DNA from: Salvia splendens
Taxonomy: Eukaryota; Streptophyta; Magnoliopsida; Lamiales; Lamiaceae
DNA: 64,000 nt
Reading direction: 5' to 3'
NCBI RefSeq assembly: GCF_004379255.2
Contig: NC_056032.1
Coordinates: 28,927,322-28,991,321, forward strand
This document shows positions 30,742-41,300 of the stretch, piece after piece. A program made the position numbers and the translations under genes. The notes under the pieces are model-generated. The model was not told the origin of the DNA and searched no databases. It saw only the letters and a list, made by a program, of their open reading frames with translations. Every line of letters begins with the position of its first letter. The first letter of the stretch is position 1.

Positions 30742-31851
30742 CTAGAAAAGCGAGTACCATCTCCTCTGGTTGTTATCCCTCCGGCGAGGAGGTCGCCACA
30801 GAATGAGGGATATGCCAAGAATACTGACAATTGGAGCAGCAAGGAAGAACCATCTATTTCTTGGAGCATCATCCTCAACCTCAACTTGATCCACTGGAGC
30901 AGCATCAGTATCATCAATCAATTGACTCTCGTTTCTCTCCTTGTCATCCGTAGGAAGCTCATAGCGGCAAAGTGGGCATGTATTTCTTGCAGCTAACCAC
31001 GGCAAGATGCAGGAAGGGTGATACAGGTGCAAACAGGGAAGCTCGTTGACGCGAGTGCCAAGAGTGAAGGAGTCCTTGCAGATTGCACACTCCTGCTGCT
31101 GCTTGTCTCCGTTAATCGTAAGACATGGCAGATTGTTTACGAAAGATAGAGAAGCAGGAGGTGCCCCTCTCCTCGAACTTTGATTATTTTCAGCTAGATG
31201 GTCGAGAAGGTCCTCGAAGCCCCTGGCATCGAGATAATCTCCCGAATTCCCAACATAAGACTCTTCCAAGTCACCAATGTGTGCTTCTATCACAAGCTGA
31301 CTCCCCCAATTAATCAAGATATTTGGCTGAGCTTCAGCTTCAGCTTCATCCCATTCACTGTCGTCGGAATTCCATTGGAACGTACCAGCATTCATGGGGT
31401 CGATATCATTATCGGTATCGAGCCCATCAGAGTCAATAGCCCTATTATTATATCTCCCATTGAGGGACTCAGACTCACCATACACAGAATCAAAACCATC
31501 ACTTTCGTTATCGGACAAGACTCTCCTCCACCTCCTCGATCGCACTCCATCCACGGAATGAGCATCGTCGTTGGAGGGGTTTTGCCTTGCGAGGCTGATC
31601 ATGTGTGAGAATTGCTGAGAGAACATAAACATACTCTCCATGGACTCGGAGCTGTCGAATCTCCTCCTCGATACGCCCCTTCTATTATACACTTCAGGCG
31701 AGGCAGTATCGAAATCCTCCATCAACAATTTGCAATCGCCGCATACACTGAAAGCGTCAAGCTCGTCGGCCTCATTCTCCGATGTGAGAATTGTATGGCA
31801 TAAAGCGCAAGAGGATGAATCCCCCAAATTGCTCACGGACTCAACATCCAT
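30742..31851 (-). CDS. RING-H2 E3 ubiquitin ligase with N-terminal zinc ribbon and C-terminal membrane anchor
   Basis: One coding exon, 369 codons plus stop. Residues 15-40 hold CALC...CGDC, a zinc-ribbon-like pair found at the start of BCA2/RNF126-type plant ligases. The middle is acidic and Ser-rich. Residues 255-296 form a RING-H2 finger (CAIC, then CLHLYHPSC, then CPLC), which recruits an E2 and catalyses ubiquitin transfer. Residues 334-352 are a single hydrophobic helix followed by RPPRRR, so the protein is probably membrane-tethered with the tail anchored. The frame extends upstream to an earlier ATG, but that part is intron: an acceptor (GATGTGCAG/TTGCAA) lies 6 bp before the chosen ATG. 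Substrates unknown. Confidence 0.9.
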   Translation of the reverse strand: MDVESVSNLGDSSSCALCHTILTSENEADELDAFSVCGDCKLLMEDFDTASPEVYNRRGVSRRRFDSSESMESMFMFSQQFSHMISLARQNPSNDDAHSVDGVRSRRWRRVLSDNESDGFDSVYGESESLNGRYNNRAIDSDGLDTDNDIDPMNAGTFQWNSDDSEWDEAEAEAQPNILINWGSQLVIEAHIGDLEESYVGNSGDYLDARGFEDLLDHLAENNQSSRRGAPPASLSFVNNLPCLTINGDKQQQECAICKDSFTLGTRVNELPCLHLYHPSCILPWLAARNTCPLCRYELPTDDKERNESQLIDDTDAAPVDQVEVEDDAPRNRWFFLAAPIVSILGISLILWRPPRRRDNNQRRWYSLF

Positions 31852-32110
31852 TTGCAACTGCACATCACAACGCAACACAACAGATATGAATAGATTCATC
31901 TAGGTTTCAGATTTGTTAGGAACATGATTCGAATTCAACGAAAATAGACCTAATGCAGTCCAACACTTTTTCACGATTGAGAATCGGAAAGATTAAAGCG
32001 TTGAAGAAAAATCGAGGTTAGAGGATCCGATTGAGAACGAAAGAGAGAGAGTGATGTACCTGATTCGTAGATACGTCGGTGCAGCGGCGGCGGCGGCGGT
32101 GGGCAAGGGA
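31852..32110 (-). other. 5' UTR intron and first exon of the RING-H2 gene
   Basis: On the minus strand a donor CAG/GTACATC at 32059 and acceptor GTGCAG at 31858 define a 202-bp intron in the 5' UTR. The untranslated first exon lies from 32060 upward, ending near a GGC-repeat rich patch at 32080-32100. Confidence 0.65.
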
Positions 32111-32823
32111 AGACCAAAAGCACGGTGAAGGGCGAATAGATAAAGAGGAAAACAGCGACAACTTAAGGAATAAAAGGTAGTTGAGGTGTGACACGTCACT
32201 ATTATTAATCATCAATATCAATATCAATATCAATATCAATCCAATCAAATTATTCAAGTTATATAAATTCCAGAAAACAAATACGTATCAGAATCAAAAT
32301 GTAATGTGGATTTGTTGGATTCTCAGGCATGTTGTATGTTGCTAACACAATTCTTGTTCATTTTCATATCAAGACTCAAGAGTTGTAATATCATGCACCT
32401 CTCATTGTAATTTCTAGTTTTGGCTAATTTCAGAAAAAATGTTCTAATGAATATAAATTTTTCTTTTTGTTTTTATCTAAAATCATGTAAAACCAAGATA
32501 CATCCTTATTATGGATATCATATGGAGTTTTCATGTTTCATGCTTAACAACCAAACCATAAATTAATTAAACTCTTCTAGCACCATTTACTATATCATTT
32601 ATAACATCTCTTGCAATATCATCTTCTATAAAAAGCTAAAAAAAATTTGGAGACAACTTCAACTAATAAGCTCAATCCAAACTAGTTTTGTATTCCTCCG
32701 CTTTACCATAGTTTAGTCATTTTTCTATTTTGAAAAGTTGAGTTAAGAATTGGGGTCAATTCTTTGGAAATTCTTGTGTTCACCTTGATAGTTTTATAAG
32801 AAAAAGCCAAGCCCCACACTATC
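32111..32823 (-). promoter_or_regulatory. RING-H2 upstream intergenic region
   Basis: AT-rich. It contains the hexamer repeat (ATCAAT)n at about 32211-32242. No other gene; no promoter motif can be assigned firmly. Confidence 0.4.
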
Positions 32824-32826
32824 TAA

Positions 32827-33289
32827 GAGCATCAGCAATGGCACCCGTCTCGACGGAATTCCGCGGCGGACGTCCACCATTGTGCATGGTATACACGGAT
32901 ACGGAATTCCACCGAGGACACCACAGTTCCGCGGCGTTACGCGGAATTCCATCGCGACGGGCGTGTGGACGTCCGCCATTGCGTTGACTCCCACGGACGT
33001 CCGCGCGGAATTCCCGTTTATTGCATTAAATTTTTTTTATTTAATGGAAGTTTTTTCCCTATTTGGGTCGAAATTTTAATTCTGTAAATTGTTTAATTCC
33101 GAAAATTGTTTAATTTGTGAATTTGTGGTTTTTTTAATTGTGGGAAGTCTTTTGGGAAGTCCTTGGGGATGTCCGTTACTGTGCAGTGGGAAGTCCTTAT
33201 GATGTGGCAGTGCAGTGGGAAGTCCGTATGACGTGGTAGGAGGTGTTTTTGGGAATTCCGCCGGGAATTCCGTGCCACTACTGATGATC
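32827..33289. mobile_element. PIF/Harbinger-type MITE
   Basis: 463 bp, ends GAGCATCAGCAATGGCAC and, complemented, GATCATCAGTAGTGGCAC; TAA target duplications at 32824-32826 and 33290-33292. GC-rich CGGAATTCC words near both ends, AT-rich middle. The right TAA is also the left TAA of the next element. Confidence 0.88.
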
Positions 33290-33614
33290 TAAGAGCATCT
33301 CTAATGGCGGCTAGCGGACAGGCTAGCCGATTCCCGGCGCTAGCCGATTCGCTCGCCAAACCATTGGAGTCGGCTAGGGCAAAATCGGTGAAAAAATCGG
33401 CTAGCGGACGCCGATTCTCGGGCGCTGGCCGAGCGCTCGCCGATCGGCTGGCCGCCATTGTAGGCGGGCGATCGGCGAGCGATCGACCATCACTTTTTTT
33501 AAAAAAATTTTGAAACACTATATATACGCGATTTGCTCGTCATTTTCATTCGCACCGCTTGTTTTAACGAGTTTTCTCTCTCACTTAATTTCTGTACAAG
33601 AGCAATAAAGCAAA

Positions 33615-34961
33615 ATGGAGAACAACAACGAGGGGTTTCCAGTGACGAGCGGGTCTTAAACTCCCACAGTACCCGTGGGAGGTGGATGGGGTCTGATGGC
33701 CAGGTACTACAACATGTACCCTTGGCAGCAGATGATGCCCGGGATGGCAGCCGGGGGTAGTATGCCAGGATGGCAGGGGATGCAGGGCTAGCAGGGGGTA
33801 CCGGGGATGCAACCCGGGATGCAGATGATGCCGGAGTGGCAGCCCGGGATGCAGGGGACGCCAGGGGGGACAATGTCTATCGCCCCAGTTTTGATTTTTT
33901 GATTGCTTCTTCGTACACATCAACCCCATCGGAGACGCAGTTCACTGGGTCTGAGACTTTCTCCTTAGAGGGTTGGGGATAGATCTCGAGGATGCGGACA
34001 CTCCCTTTCAAACGGGGGGAGTAGTGCGGGGTCGGGGCGCACCAAAGAAGAAGAAGGGCATGGGGAAGGGCAAAAGGGTGGTCGGCGAGTCGTCGCAGCC
34101 GGCTGATGACGACAGCCCGGCACGGAGGAAGTGGACGGATGCGGAGAACGTCGCGCTGTCCAAGGCTTGGGTGAGTGTTTGCGATGATCCCCTCCATTCG
34201 AACAATCAGAGGATCGTCAACTTGTGGGCTAAAATATCAGCAGCCTACAAGGCATTTTTTCCCGGAGGGGAGGAGTGTCGGAAGGGGTGGGACCGAATCA
34301 GGGCTGCGGTCTCCCGATTTTCGGGCTTGTACACCAACGCCCTCCGCATGCAGACCAGTGGACAAACTGACGAGGACTCCAGGAGGATAGCAGAGAAAGT
34401 CTTCCCCGTGCCCGGGCTTTATAAGGAGTTCACCTACTGGAACTGCAATGAGGTCCTGATGGACTCCGAGAAGTTTCGGGCATGTGTCGATGCTGGCTGG
34501 CCGAAGAAGCAGCGACTGAACTATGACGGTGATTACAGTGGGAGCAGCTGCGGTTCCCACGACCTTCCCGAGGATGTTCAGGAGTTCCCGTCCCCTCCAT
34601 CATTTACTCGCCGCACTCGCCCGGTTGGGCAAAGGCGGGCGCAACAGGTAGCGAGAGGGGTCGCCCAGGGTCCCAGGAGGTCTAGTCGGCATCCCCCTGT
34701 TGGCTCGTCTCCAACCGAGCTCGCCTTCTTCGCGCGTCAACAAACGTGGGCTCAGATGCACAAGATCTTAGTTGAATGGAGGGTGGCAACTGACCCGTGG
34801 AGAAGAGGTTTCTTCACTCAATGCTCGAGAGTATGCGGGTCGATTTGGATGCCTCCGCGGCACGGTTGGGGAGCTCAGACGCGGGCTTAGATGCCGCAGA
34901 GGTGGGGGTCCCGGATAGCGGCGACAATGGCGGCGACGACGGCGACGGCCACGAGGAGTGA
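33615..34961 (+). pseudogene. Harbinger-associated Myb/SANT-like protein, degenerate
   Basis: Starts at the ATG 33615 with a short MENNNEG opening, stops at 33657 (TAA) and 33789 (TAG), and continues through a Met/Gly/Pro/Gln-rich segment (PGMQPGMQMMPEWQ). A frame change precedes the conserved core from 33973: a basic KKKKGMGKGKR stretch, then RRKWTDAENVALSKAWVSV, the Myb/SANT-like helix found in plant trihelix-like and Harbinger-encoded DNA-binding proteins, then GWDRIRAAVSRFSGLY and the Q-type tail SSPTELAFFARQQTWAQM. A second frameshift near 34797 separates the last 55 residues, which end GDGHEE at 34959. In two-gene Harbinger elements this protein binds the transposase, helps its nuclear entry and recognises element ends. 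Here it is inactivated. Confidence 0.75.
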
Positions 34962-35240
34962 GGCGGGGGCTCGTGTGTGAAAGAGGGTTTTTTTTAATTA
35001 ATGTAATTTTTTTTATATTAATGTAATTTTTTTAATTAATGTAATTTTTAAATTTTACTATTATTATTGAATTTTCCCGTATCTGTGTCGTAAATTTAAT
35101 TCTGTATTTTGTGTGATTGTTAATTATTTATTTTTTATAATTTTGTTTATTGTGGCTAGCCTATTGCTTGTCCAGTTGCTTGTCCTGATGATGTGGCAGG
35201 ATGAGTTTTTAGTGCTGATGATGTGGCTGGCTACCCCTAA
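34962..35240. other. 3' non-coding part of Harbinger element 1
   Basis: AT-rich 3' region repeating TTAATGTAATTTTT. The text TTTTAGTGCTGATGATGTGGC just before element 2 closely resembles the 3' end of element 2 (near 37025), showing the two share a 3' terminus ancestor. Confidence 0.6.
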
Positions 35241-37097
35241 GAGCATCTCCAATGGCGGCGTCGGCACCGACGTTAAAATCAGCGTGCCCACGCTGATTCT
35301 TGGGCTGACGCCGATTCTCACGCCGATCCACATGGCACCATTGTAGGCCCCGGATCGGCGTCATACCGGCGTCAGATTTTTAATTTTTTTTTTAATTTTT
35401 CGAAACACTATACATACGCGCTTTGGACGTCAATTTCATTCGCATCACTTGTTTTAACGAGTACTCTCTCTATCTTAATTTCTGTACAAGATCAACAACG
35501 AGAAATGAGTAATGCCGATGGTAGTGGTGGTGGCCGTGGTAGGGATGCTGATGAGTACGAGCGTATGATGAACGAAGAGCTAGATACCTATACGAGCCGT
35601 GAGGTTGATCAATGGCTGCAGAGTTATATGCAGCCGGCGGTACCTCGCCCACGACCAGTTGTCCACCGTCGAGAAGTGGTTGATCGTGATCATGTAGCTG
35701 CACATCAGCGCCTGTTCACAGATTACTTTGCAGAGGAGCCGCGTTTTAACGCCAACCATTTCAGGCGTCGTTTTAGGATAAGGCGAGACTTGTTTATGCG
35801 TATTGTTAACGCTTTGGAACATCGATATCTGTATTTCCGTTTCAGGCACGATGCGGCTGGCAGACCCGGCCACACCCCTATTCAAAAGTGCACTGCGGCA
35901 ATCAGGCAGTTGGCCTACGGGACTTCGGCAGACATGTGGGACGAATACCTCCACATCGGTGAGACGACTGCCATTGAATGTATGGAGTATTTCTGTCAGG
36001 GCGTGATTGAAGTATTCGGTGATCAGTATCTCCGAAAGCCTACCCCCGAAGATTGTTGGGATCTACTGCGGATGCACGGGGATCAGCATGGGTTCCCGGG
36101 AATGTTAGACAGCATAGATTGTATGCATTGGGAGTGGAAGAACTGTCCCGCTGCCTGGAAGGGGTTCTACACGACCGGCTACAAGGGAAAGAATCCCACG
36201 ATGATTCTCGAGGCCGTAGCTGATTACCGACTGTGGATTTGGCATGCGTATTTTGGGATAGCCGGTCCGAACAACGACCTAAACGTCCTCAACTCGTCAT
36301 CCCTTTTCAACGAGCAGTGCCAGGGCGTCGGTCCGGCCATCAGTTTTGTCGCCAACCAGCATGATATGGGCTACTACTTGGCGGATGGGATATACCCTAG
36401 GTGGCCCGTCTTTGTGAAGACGATCCGGTGCGCATCAGATGCGAAGAAGGCCTACTTTGCGACGCGGCAGGAGTCGGCACGAAAGGACGTGGAGCGCGCA
36501 TTTGGCGTGCTTCAGGCTCGATAGGCTGCAGTTAAGGGCCCAACGCGTTTGTGGAATGTCGACTGCATTGCTGATATAATATACGCATGTATTATCATGC
36601 ACAACATGATTGTCGAAGATGAAGGTGTACAACTGACTAATTGGGCCAACGACGATAATGAAGCAGGTCCAAGCCACGGCGTCGCCGCCGCCAACGTACG
36701 AGGTGGGGTACCTCACGATGAAGAAGCCCTGCTCCAAGCACATGCCGACATACGTCAAACGGATGCTCATATTCGACTCCAAGAGGATTTAATTGAAGAG
36801 TTATGGGCGCGGAGGATTGCAAGGCGTTAGTTTTTATTTAAAATTATGTAATTTTTTTAAATGTACTTTTTAATTTAAATGAAAATAGTATATTTTCGCG
36901 TATATGTGTCGTATATTTAATTCCGTATTTTGTGTGATTGTTAATTGTTTGTTTTTCATAATTCAGTGATGTGGCTGGGCTATTGCATGTCCAGTTGCTT
37001 GTCCAGATGATGTGGCAGAAGGATTTTAGTGCTGATGATGTGACAGTGACAAGACTATGGGAGGGCTATTGCATGTCCAGAACCACTGGAGATGCTC
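35241..37097 (+). mobile_element. PIF/Harbinger element 2 carrying only the transposase
   Basis: 1857 bp; TIRs GAGCATCTCCAATGGCGGC and, at the right, CCACTGGAGATGCTC; TAA on both sides (35238-35240, 37098-37100). Inserted into the right terminal region of element 1. It holds a transposase ORF with one internal stop and no Myb-like ORF. Confidence 0.9.
35505..36830 (+). pseudogene. PIF/Harbinger transposase (one premature stop)
   Basis: From ATG 35505 the frame runs 339 codons to a TAG at 36522-36524, then stays open in the same frame to 36830, 441 codons in all. The stop falls in LQAR*AAVKGPTRLW, where homologues have Trp, so a single TGG-to-TAG change explains it. The DDE endonuclease residues are visible: Asp in LDSIDCMHWEWKN, Asp in PNNDLNVLNSS, Glu in VERAFGVLQAR. 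The conserved RRRFRIRRDLFMRIV (helix region), QKCTAAIRQLAYG, YYLADGIYPRW and ACIIMHNMIVEDE blocks complete the family pattern. It would cut and paste elements at TAA/TTA sites. It is the best-preserved transposase in the window, close to intact. Confidence 0.93.
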
Positions 37098-37120
37098 TAA
37101 ATCCATTGGGAAGGCTCTAA

Positions 37121-37908
37121 ACTGTTTACACCCAGAATTGAAGGGGAAAATACCCCTCATTTTCGTTCCACCCACACCACTTTCCCCCAAATTCTCCCCA
37201 ACCTGAAAATCCCTTCAGCCCTAGCTCCGTTAGCCCGTCGGTCGGTAGAGGTGAGCATTTCATCTCTATCTCCTTTCTTAAAAAATCTAAAAAAATCAGA
37301 AACCAAGTTCGGTTGTTTCTCTCCTCTTTCTCGCGGTTACTCGACACCGTCGCCATCGCTAGTCTTCGCGACACCACCTCCGCCTTCCCACTCGGCGATT
37401 CGCGGCTGGTTCTGCCCGCCGCCATGCACGGAAGGCAGGTCCACGTCGGCGCCAAGCCATTGCAATGGAGCTGTTGTTTGATTTCTGGTTTTGATTCCAA
37501 TTATCTCGTCTCTAATTCTTAATCTGTATTTCGCATACTGTTAGGTATAGTTTGGATACGGAGGAGCTTGCAGCTTGAGGTGAAGCTGTTGGTGTTGATT
37601 CAAGCTTTCACATTTTCAAGCTTTCTTAATTATAACCCCCTCTTGTCATCGGCTTGTGTCGCAATTTCGGCGGCGACCGAATAGAAGAGGGAGAGGAGAT
37701 GAGTCGGACAACAGCCAAAGTGTTTCTGTTGAGGTCGTTGTTGATGAAGAGATCTGTTTCGTGTAGCGCTGAAGTTTTTCTGTCTAGGCACCGCCGGAGA
37801 TGAGAAATTTGAAGAATAGAGAAATGGAGTATGTGCTTACGTCATTTTCGTCGGAATACATAAATAAATAAATTGTTTTATGTCAAAACCGAGTTTATAT
37901 CTTGCATT
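37121..37908. other. Unidentified sequence between Harbinger nest and microsatellite
   Basis: Stretch 37140-37560 is of mixed composition, with small frames on both strands (e.g. DTTSAFPLGDSRLVLPAA on the plus strand) but no recognised domain. Stretch 37640-37850 is purine/GT-rich. It may be a captured or decayed gene piece; nothing can be identified. Confidence 0.3.
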
Positions 37909-38036
37909 TCAATTTCAATTTTAATTTTAATTTTAATTTTAATTTTAATTTTAATTTTAATTTTAATTTTAATTTTAATTTTAATTTTAATTTTAATTTT
38001 AATTTTAATTTTAATTTTAATTTTAATTTTAATTTT
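37909..38036. repeat. (TTTTAA)n hexanucleotide microsatellite
   Basis: About 21 nearly perfect copies of the hexamer. Because the unit is six bases, all three plus frames stay open and give artificial dipeptide ORFs (FN, LI). Confidence 0.97.
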
Positions 38037-39082
38037 GTGGGCCCTACACATGTAAATCTGATCCAGATTTATTTATATTCCTTCCCTATCACACAAATAT
38101 TGAGTTGTTAAATGAGTTAAATAAAAGAAGAATAAAGTAGAAAATGAAAAAGTATAAAGAGAAAATAAAATAAGAGATGATATTTAGCAAGAGAGAAGAA
38201 ATGTTGCTAGAAAAGGAAACGACTCTACTGTTATGTAACGTACCAAAATAGCAAAATTACTTAACTACTGCGGAACGGGGGAGTAATAGTAAACTCACTT
38301 TTCGTTTCCTACTTCATTCTCTCTCCTATCTACTTCATTTTTTCTATTTTTTCCTCTCTTACTTTTCTTTTACTCCATTTAACACAATAAGCATTTTCTT
38401 AAACTCTATTCCGAAAAGAAACGCCCCCTACAGTGAATCGGGGTTAGCCTGCCGGCCAGCACAAAAGTGTGCAGATGATAAGTAACCTGCCAAATAACAT
38501 GTGAGTGATGGAAAGTGCGACCGCGATGCTTGCAGCCGTTCCTCTCCGTCCAAAGAAACTAAACGATCAAACACGGAACTATAAAACTAATATGCGTGAC
38601 GGGAGCCCTAGTGAAGGACCTCCGCCAATGACCTAGTCTAAGTGCAATATCAATGCTCGTGTGAATCGGTGTGTGCGAAGAAGGGAACAGGCATCGAAAA
38701 GCAACCAACCAACATAGTTGATCACACGAGATGGGGGAAGACAGCAAAGTTGGGACATGGAACTATGGAAGAACTAGACAAGAAAGTCACACCCATGGCG
38801 GCCGGCAATACCAGCTTTAGATTATCATCATTCTGAATCCAAGTCAACGAACAAGAAAAGGTGCAATAAACAACTGTGGACATGAGAGTTCATCAAAACT
38901 GTGGTTTTGCTATATTGCTTATACTGTTGACAGAGAGTGCAACTCCAGTTACACATACATTTTCTTTTACAACGTTAGACCGTGTCAATGGCAACATAAG
39001 AGTTACAATCAAGATTTCCTATGCAAATGGTGTGATCAGGACAGGGATGCTTTGAGTCCTTCAAAGCAGAAAACTTCCTGGA
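38037..39082. other. Intergenic DNA, unidentified
   Basis: A Stowaway-like right end (CTACTGCGGAACGGGGGAGTA) closes near 38285. Stretch 38440-38850 is GC-richer, with only short frames and no recognised product. Stretch 38850-39080 may include the 3' UTR of the minus-strand RING remnant. Confidence 0.35.
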
Positions 39083-39426
39083 TCAAAATAACTGCAAAAA
39101 TAGGCTAAGATCTGCAGGTTTCACCAATGCCCGGCATAAAGGGCAAGTCCGTTCTCTCTCAAACCTGGGAACACAAAATAACAATAACTCAAAATAAGCT
39201 AAACCAAAGGTGAGAACCACATTGCATATAGATATGTTTTGCTAATGCCGATATATTTGTAGCTCCAGAAGAAATGACGACTGCTCAACATATTTTGGAA
39301 TTATGCTGAAGAGAAACCAACCACTCAGAAGCACAGTCCTCACAAAATATGTGTGTTGCAACGTAGAAGGACTGGAGAGTGCATCTTTTCCTGGCAAATA
39401 GCACACAAATCTCCAGCTGCAGCGAC
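39083..39426 (-). pseudogene. 3' remnant of a membrane RING E3 ligase gene (RNFT1-like)
   Basis: Two exons on the minus strand. Exon 39426-39322 encodes [22 protein letters not shown] followed, after a one-base insertion, by [11 protein letters not shown]. Exon 39164-39083 encodes [19 protein letters not shown] and ends QLF. Splice sites flank both (TATGCAG acceptor at 39427, GT donor at 39321, TTCCCAG acceptor at 39165) and the joined phase is correct. This is a C3HC4 RING of the plant RNFT1-type with its usual tail shortened. The extra base in the Cys-to-His spacer (AACACAC where homologues need one base fewer) shifts the frame. Upstream exons are missing; the copia element starts 411 bp further up. 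Confidence 0.7.
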
Positions 39427-39837
39427 CTGCATATAATCAAAATAATGAATTAGCAATAGGATTTCTCATCAAATTGAAGCACAAAAGGAGCAGCATCAAT
39501 TTAGTTTGGAAATTAATACTACATAGAAAGAACATGCAGTAGAGTAAAGTTCAGTGACAAGAGTACATCATCATAAAATACTATGGCAGCATAAAGACTT
39601 TGGGGGGGATCTTAGATCTTTCAGCTCGTTAACCATTTTCCCAATCTTTATCTCGTAAGTTCCATACCAGGCCCGTTGCAAGGTAGAATCAAGTGGTTAG
39701 TAATGCTGCCAAAGGACATCAGACATTTTTTAAGTGCACATGTAAAGGTAAAGGGCGCCATTCACATGCAAGGTGTAAATAAACGTTGACATTAATACAA
39801 TTTAACTGTTTGTGCTAAAGTGGAAGCAAGTTATGTG
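39427..39837. other. Probable intron of the RING remnant
   Basis: No exon or repeat recognised up to the copia 5' LTR. Confidence 0.3.
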
Positions 39838-41300
39838 TGTTAGGGTTTTGTATACTAGAAATCACCTTTCGAATGATTGGCTACTGTAAAACTCTAATGG
39901 TTATTTTTCAATAAATGCAACAGATTATTTTTGTCATAATATTGTTATGTTTTACATTTAATGGTTGTTTATTACATATTTAAATGTATGAGCAAACGTA
40001 ACAAAGTCTAAGTCTTTGTTTTAGTAGACCGGTTGTGGGCGTCGTCCAATTTAAGGTAACACGGTCAGTTCTAAACAAAGAAAAATAAGAATTTCACAAC
40101 CTAGATAGGCGTAGACTACCTATCGCGAAAGGTTGCAATGTCAGTCCGATTATTTCTAAACCTTATTGAAATAAGATGACGTTGGTGTGGTATAGCACTG
40201 AATGGATCTAACAGCAAGACGAGTCTTTATGCTATCTACTGAAAGACAAGGTCTTGAAAATTAATTTCTTAATCAATGTACGTTAGCATTGAGCATACGA
40301 TATTGAGGATCCACTACTTTGACTTACCAAAGGTGTGAGTTTTTCGTAACCCAACGATCCAGGTATATTGGGTAGTGGTGATCATTATCTAGAGGTGCTA
40401 GGATTGCTATTATGTTGAAACGTGCGCGGGGAGAGTCTCGTTTGATAATATCCACAAGAGGAGCTCGAAACGATATTTTATTATTCGGAACCTAGCTAGT
40501 TGGAGTTTGATTACTCTATGAATAATAAATAAGAGTTTATTGCTAAGTCCACTCTTGGAATTCGAAATATGTTAATTAATTAAGTCTATAGCAGACATTA
40601 ATTGATTAATGGATGTTTCCATCTTAAGCGCGGGAAATGAATCAAATGCAATTAAAGGAAACCCGGAATACTTGTAATTTCGGATTTGGAAGGCAGTGCA
40701 ATATTACTTCTGTAGTAGCTGCTCGTAATATTCCAATATAAGCTTATATTAAATTGTGGGTTCAATTTAATTAGTAAAAAGCTAATTGGGTGAGGCCTGA
40801 TCCAAATTCTTCCTTATATCCCTGACTGGGCCCAATATGTGACTTATATAAATAGGAGAATAAAGGAGACAGAAAACATAACAATTTATTATCAAAATTT
40901 TCGTCCCCCTCTAAAGAGAGAGCTCGAAATTTGTGCCTCATCCGTGAGCTGAGTTCTGTCTTCCATTATTCGAGTCCTAGTACGTTGGTGAGATTTGCCC
41001 ACACAAATATCAGCGTATAGTCCGGGACACCAGTCAGAAGATCCGAGATCTTGTATTGAATATCTTCACGTGGACACGGAGCAAGCCATCATCGATTCTT
41101 GATTGAATCAACAAGGTAAATTGGTTAATTCCGTAGTAAGCATGTTTTAGGGATTTTATGTGCTAAAGCATGTTTTAATTAAAGTTATGAGCATGATACA
41201 TGTGATAATTACGCGAATAGATTTTGTCTAAATAATCTGCTAAATAGATCAAATTCATGTGATCCGTTTTGAACGCACGCTTCCGCTGCCAGCCCCTTCA
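39838..41300 (+). repeat. 5' LTR of the large copia element
   Basis: 1463 bp bounded by TG...CA, ending immediately before the PBS. The possible transcription start region is near the TATATAAATAGGAG text at 40847. Confidence 0.88.

Larger units (their letters stand above)
33293..37117 (+). mobile_element. PIF/Harbinger element 1 carrying only the Myb-like ORF (split by element 2)
   Basis: Left TIR GAGCATCTCTAATGGCGGC. The right end is displaced beyond element 2 and reads ATCCATTGGGAAGGCTC (37101-37117), whose complement GAGCCTTCCCAATGGAT matches the left TIR. TAA lies on both sides (33290-33292, 37118-37120). Without element 2 and its TAA it is about 1.97 kb. It encodes a Myb/trihelix-like protein and no transposase. 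Confidence 0.78.

Noticed and set aside
31612..31903. Plus-strand ORFs opposite the RING-H2 gene
   Set aside because: Antisense shadows without domains.
37873..38111. ORFs of repeated FN or LI dipeptides
   Set aside because: Produced by the (TTTTAA)n microsatellite, which is open in every plus frame.
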